From: Lateolabrax maculatus
Lineage: Eukaryota > Chordata > Actinopteri > Acropomatiformes > Lateolabracidae
Direction: 5' to 3'
DNA length: 64,000 nt
Assembly (NCBI GenBank): GCA_031216445.1
Contig: CM062205.1
Span: forward strand, 20,477,501 to 20,541,500
Part shown: positions 20,044 through 64,000 of the stretch, one piece after another
How positions within the stretch are numbered: position 1 is the first letter of the stretch
Layout of the letters: the number at the start of each line of letters is the position of its first letter
Program-made: the position numbers and the translations under genes
The notes under the pieces: generated by a model
What the model saw: the letters and a program-made list of their open reading frames with translations, nothing else
Databases searched by the model: none
What the model was told of the DNA's origin: nothing

Positions 20044-20136
20044 ACTGAGACTCCACATCACCTCGCCGAGGACCGGGGGACATACGAGAGAGGCAGAGAG
20101 CGTCTATATATAAAGCTTTAGAAGTACGTGTATAAT

Positions 20137-63889
<43,753 letters not shown>

Positions 63890-64000
63890 GTCAGTGCGAG
63901 CAGAGCCGACAGTCAAATGACCGCGTTACAAGTTCAGAATGGGGCCAGCGCTGCTCCCTGTCGGCGCAGCTTGTGTGTAATTTACTTTGTGTGTGTAGTT

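Larger units (their letters stand above)
19660..20136 (+). promoter_or_regulatory. ACTN1: ACTN1 proximal promoter and 5' leader
   Basis: GC-rich, no usable TATA box. Two CCAAT boxes (19724-19728 and 19766-19770) lie 42 bp apart with an Sp1-like GAGGCGGGC between them. A (GA)n tract follows at 19936-19980, then a short upstream ORF. Transcription probably begins between about 19800 and 20000. The TATATATAAA at 20104-20113 is too close to the start codon to be the TATA box. Confidence 0.65.

Noticed and set aside
20104..20113. TATATATAAA before the ACTN1 start codon
   Set aside because: A start 30 bp downstream would leave almost no leader; more likely leader sequence.

Overview
The window is a piece of a ray-finned fish genome, most likely a percomorph (spiny-rayed) teleost. 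It holds two vertebrate genes split by GT-AG introns. The non-coding DNA carries several short dispersed repeat families that I recognise from percomorph genomes, plus many CA/TG microsatellites. I see no bacterial genes, CRISPR arrays, tRNA or rRNA genes.

Layout. Positions 1-340 are AT-rich flank. From about 350 to 13,860 lies DCAF5 (WDR22), complete on the + strand: nine coding exons (664-13126, 799 codons), a leader with two small upstream ORFs, and a 3' UTR ending near an ATTAAA signal at 13838. The spacer from about 13.9 to 20.1 kb contains repeats, a perfect RFX X-box, a GC-rich island with a perfect CArG box (17987-17996), a nest of three copies of one transposon-like repeat, and then a TATA-less promoter with paired CCAAT boxes. 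ACTN1 (alpha-actinin-1) follows on the + strand: start codon at 20137, a 23.3 kb first intron, then exons 2-16 between 43525 and 63889. The window ends inside ACTN1, so the rest of spectrin repeat 4 and the calmodulin-like EF-hand domain lie beyond it. The order and orientation DCAF5 then ACTN1 match human 14q24.

The most interesting item is in ACTN1. Exon 8, which ends the second calponin-homology domain, is present twice (53840-53925 and 55402-55487). Both copies are 86 bp, share phase, are open and have proper splice sites, so they must be used as mutually exclusive alternatives. The downstream copy carries Leu and Cys at the two positions that I recall marking the alternative exon 8 of human ACTN4. 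This suggests the exon pair is older than the ACTN1/ACTN4 split and that the fish gene makes two actin-binding-domain isoforms.

The two genes are not known to act together. DCAF5 is a nuclear CRL4 ubiquitin-ligase substrate receptor; ACTN1 is a cytoplasmic actin cross-linker at adhesions and stress fibres. They are simply conserved neighbours. Exon boundaries were set by reading frame, splice signals and protein similarity recalled from memory; regulatory calls are motif matches only.
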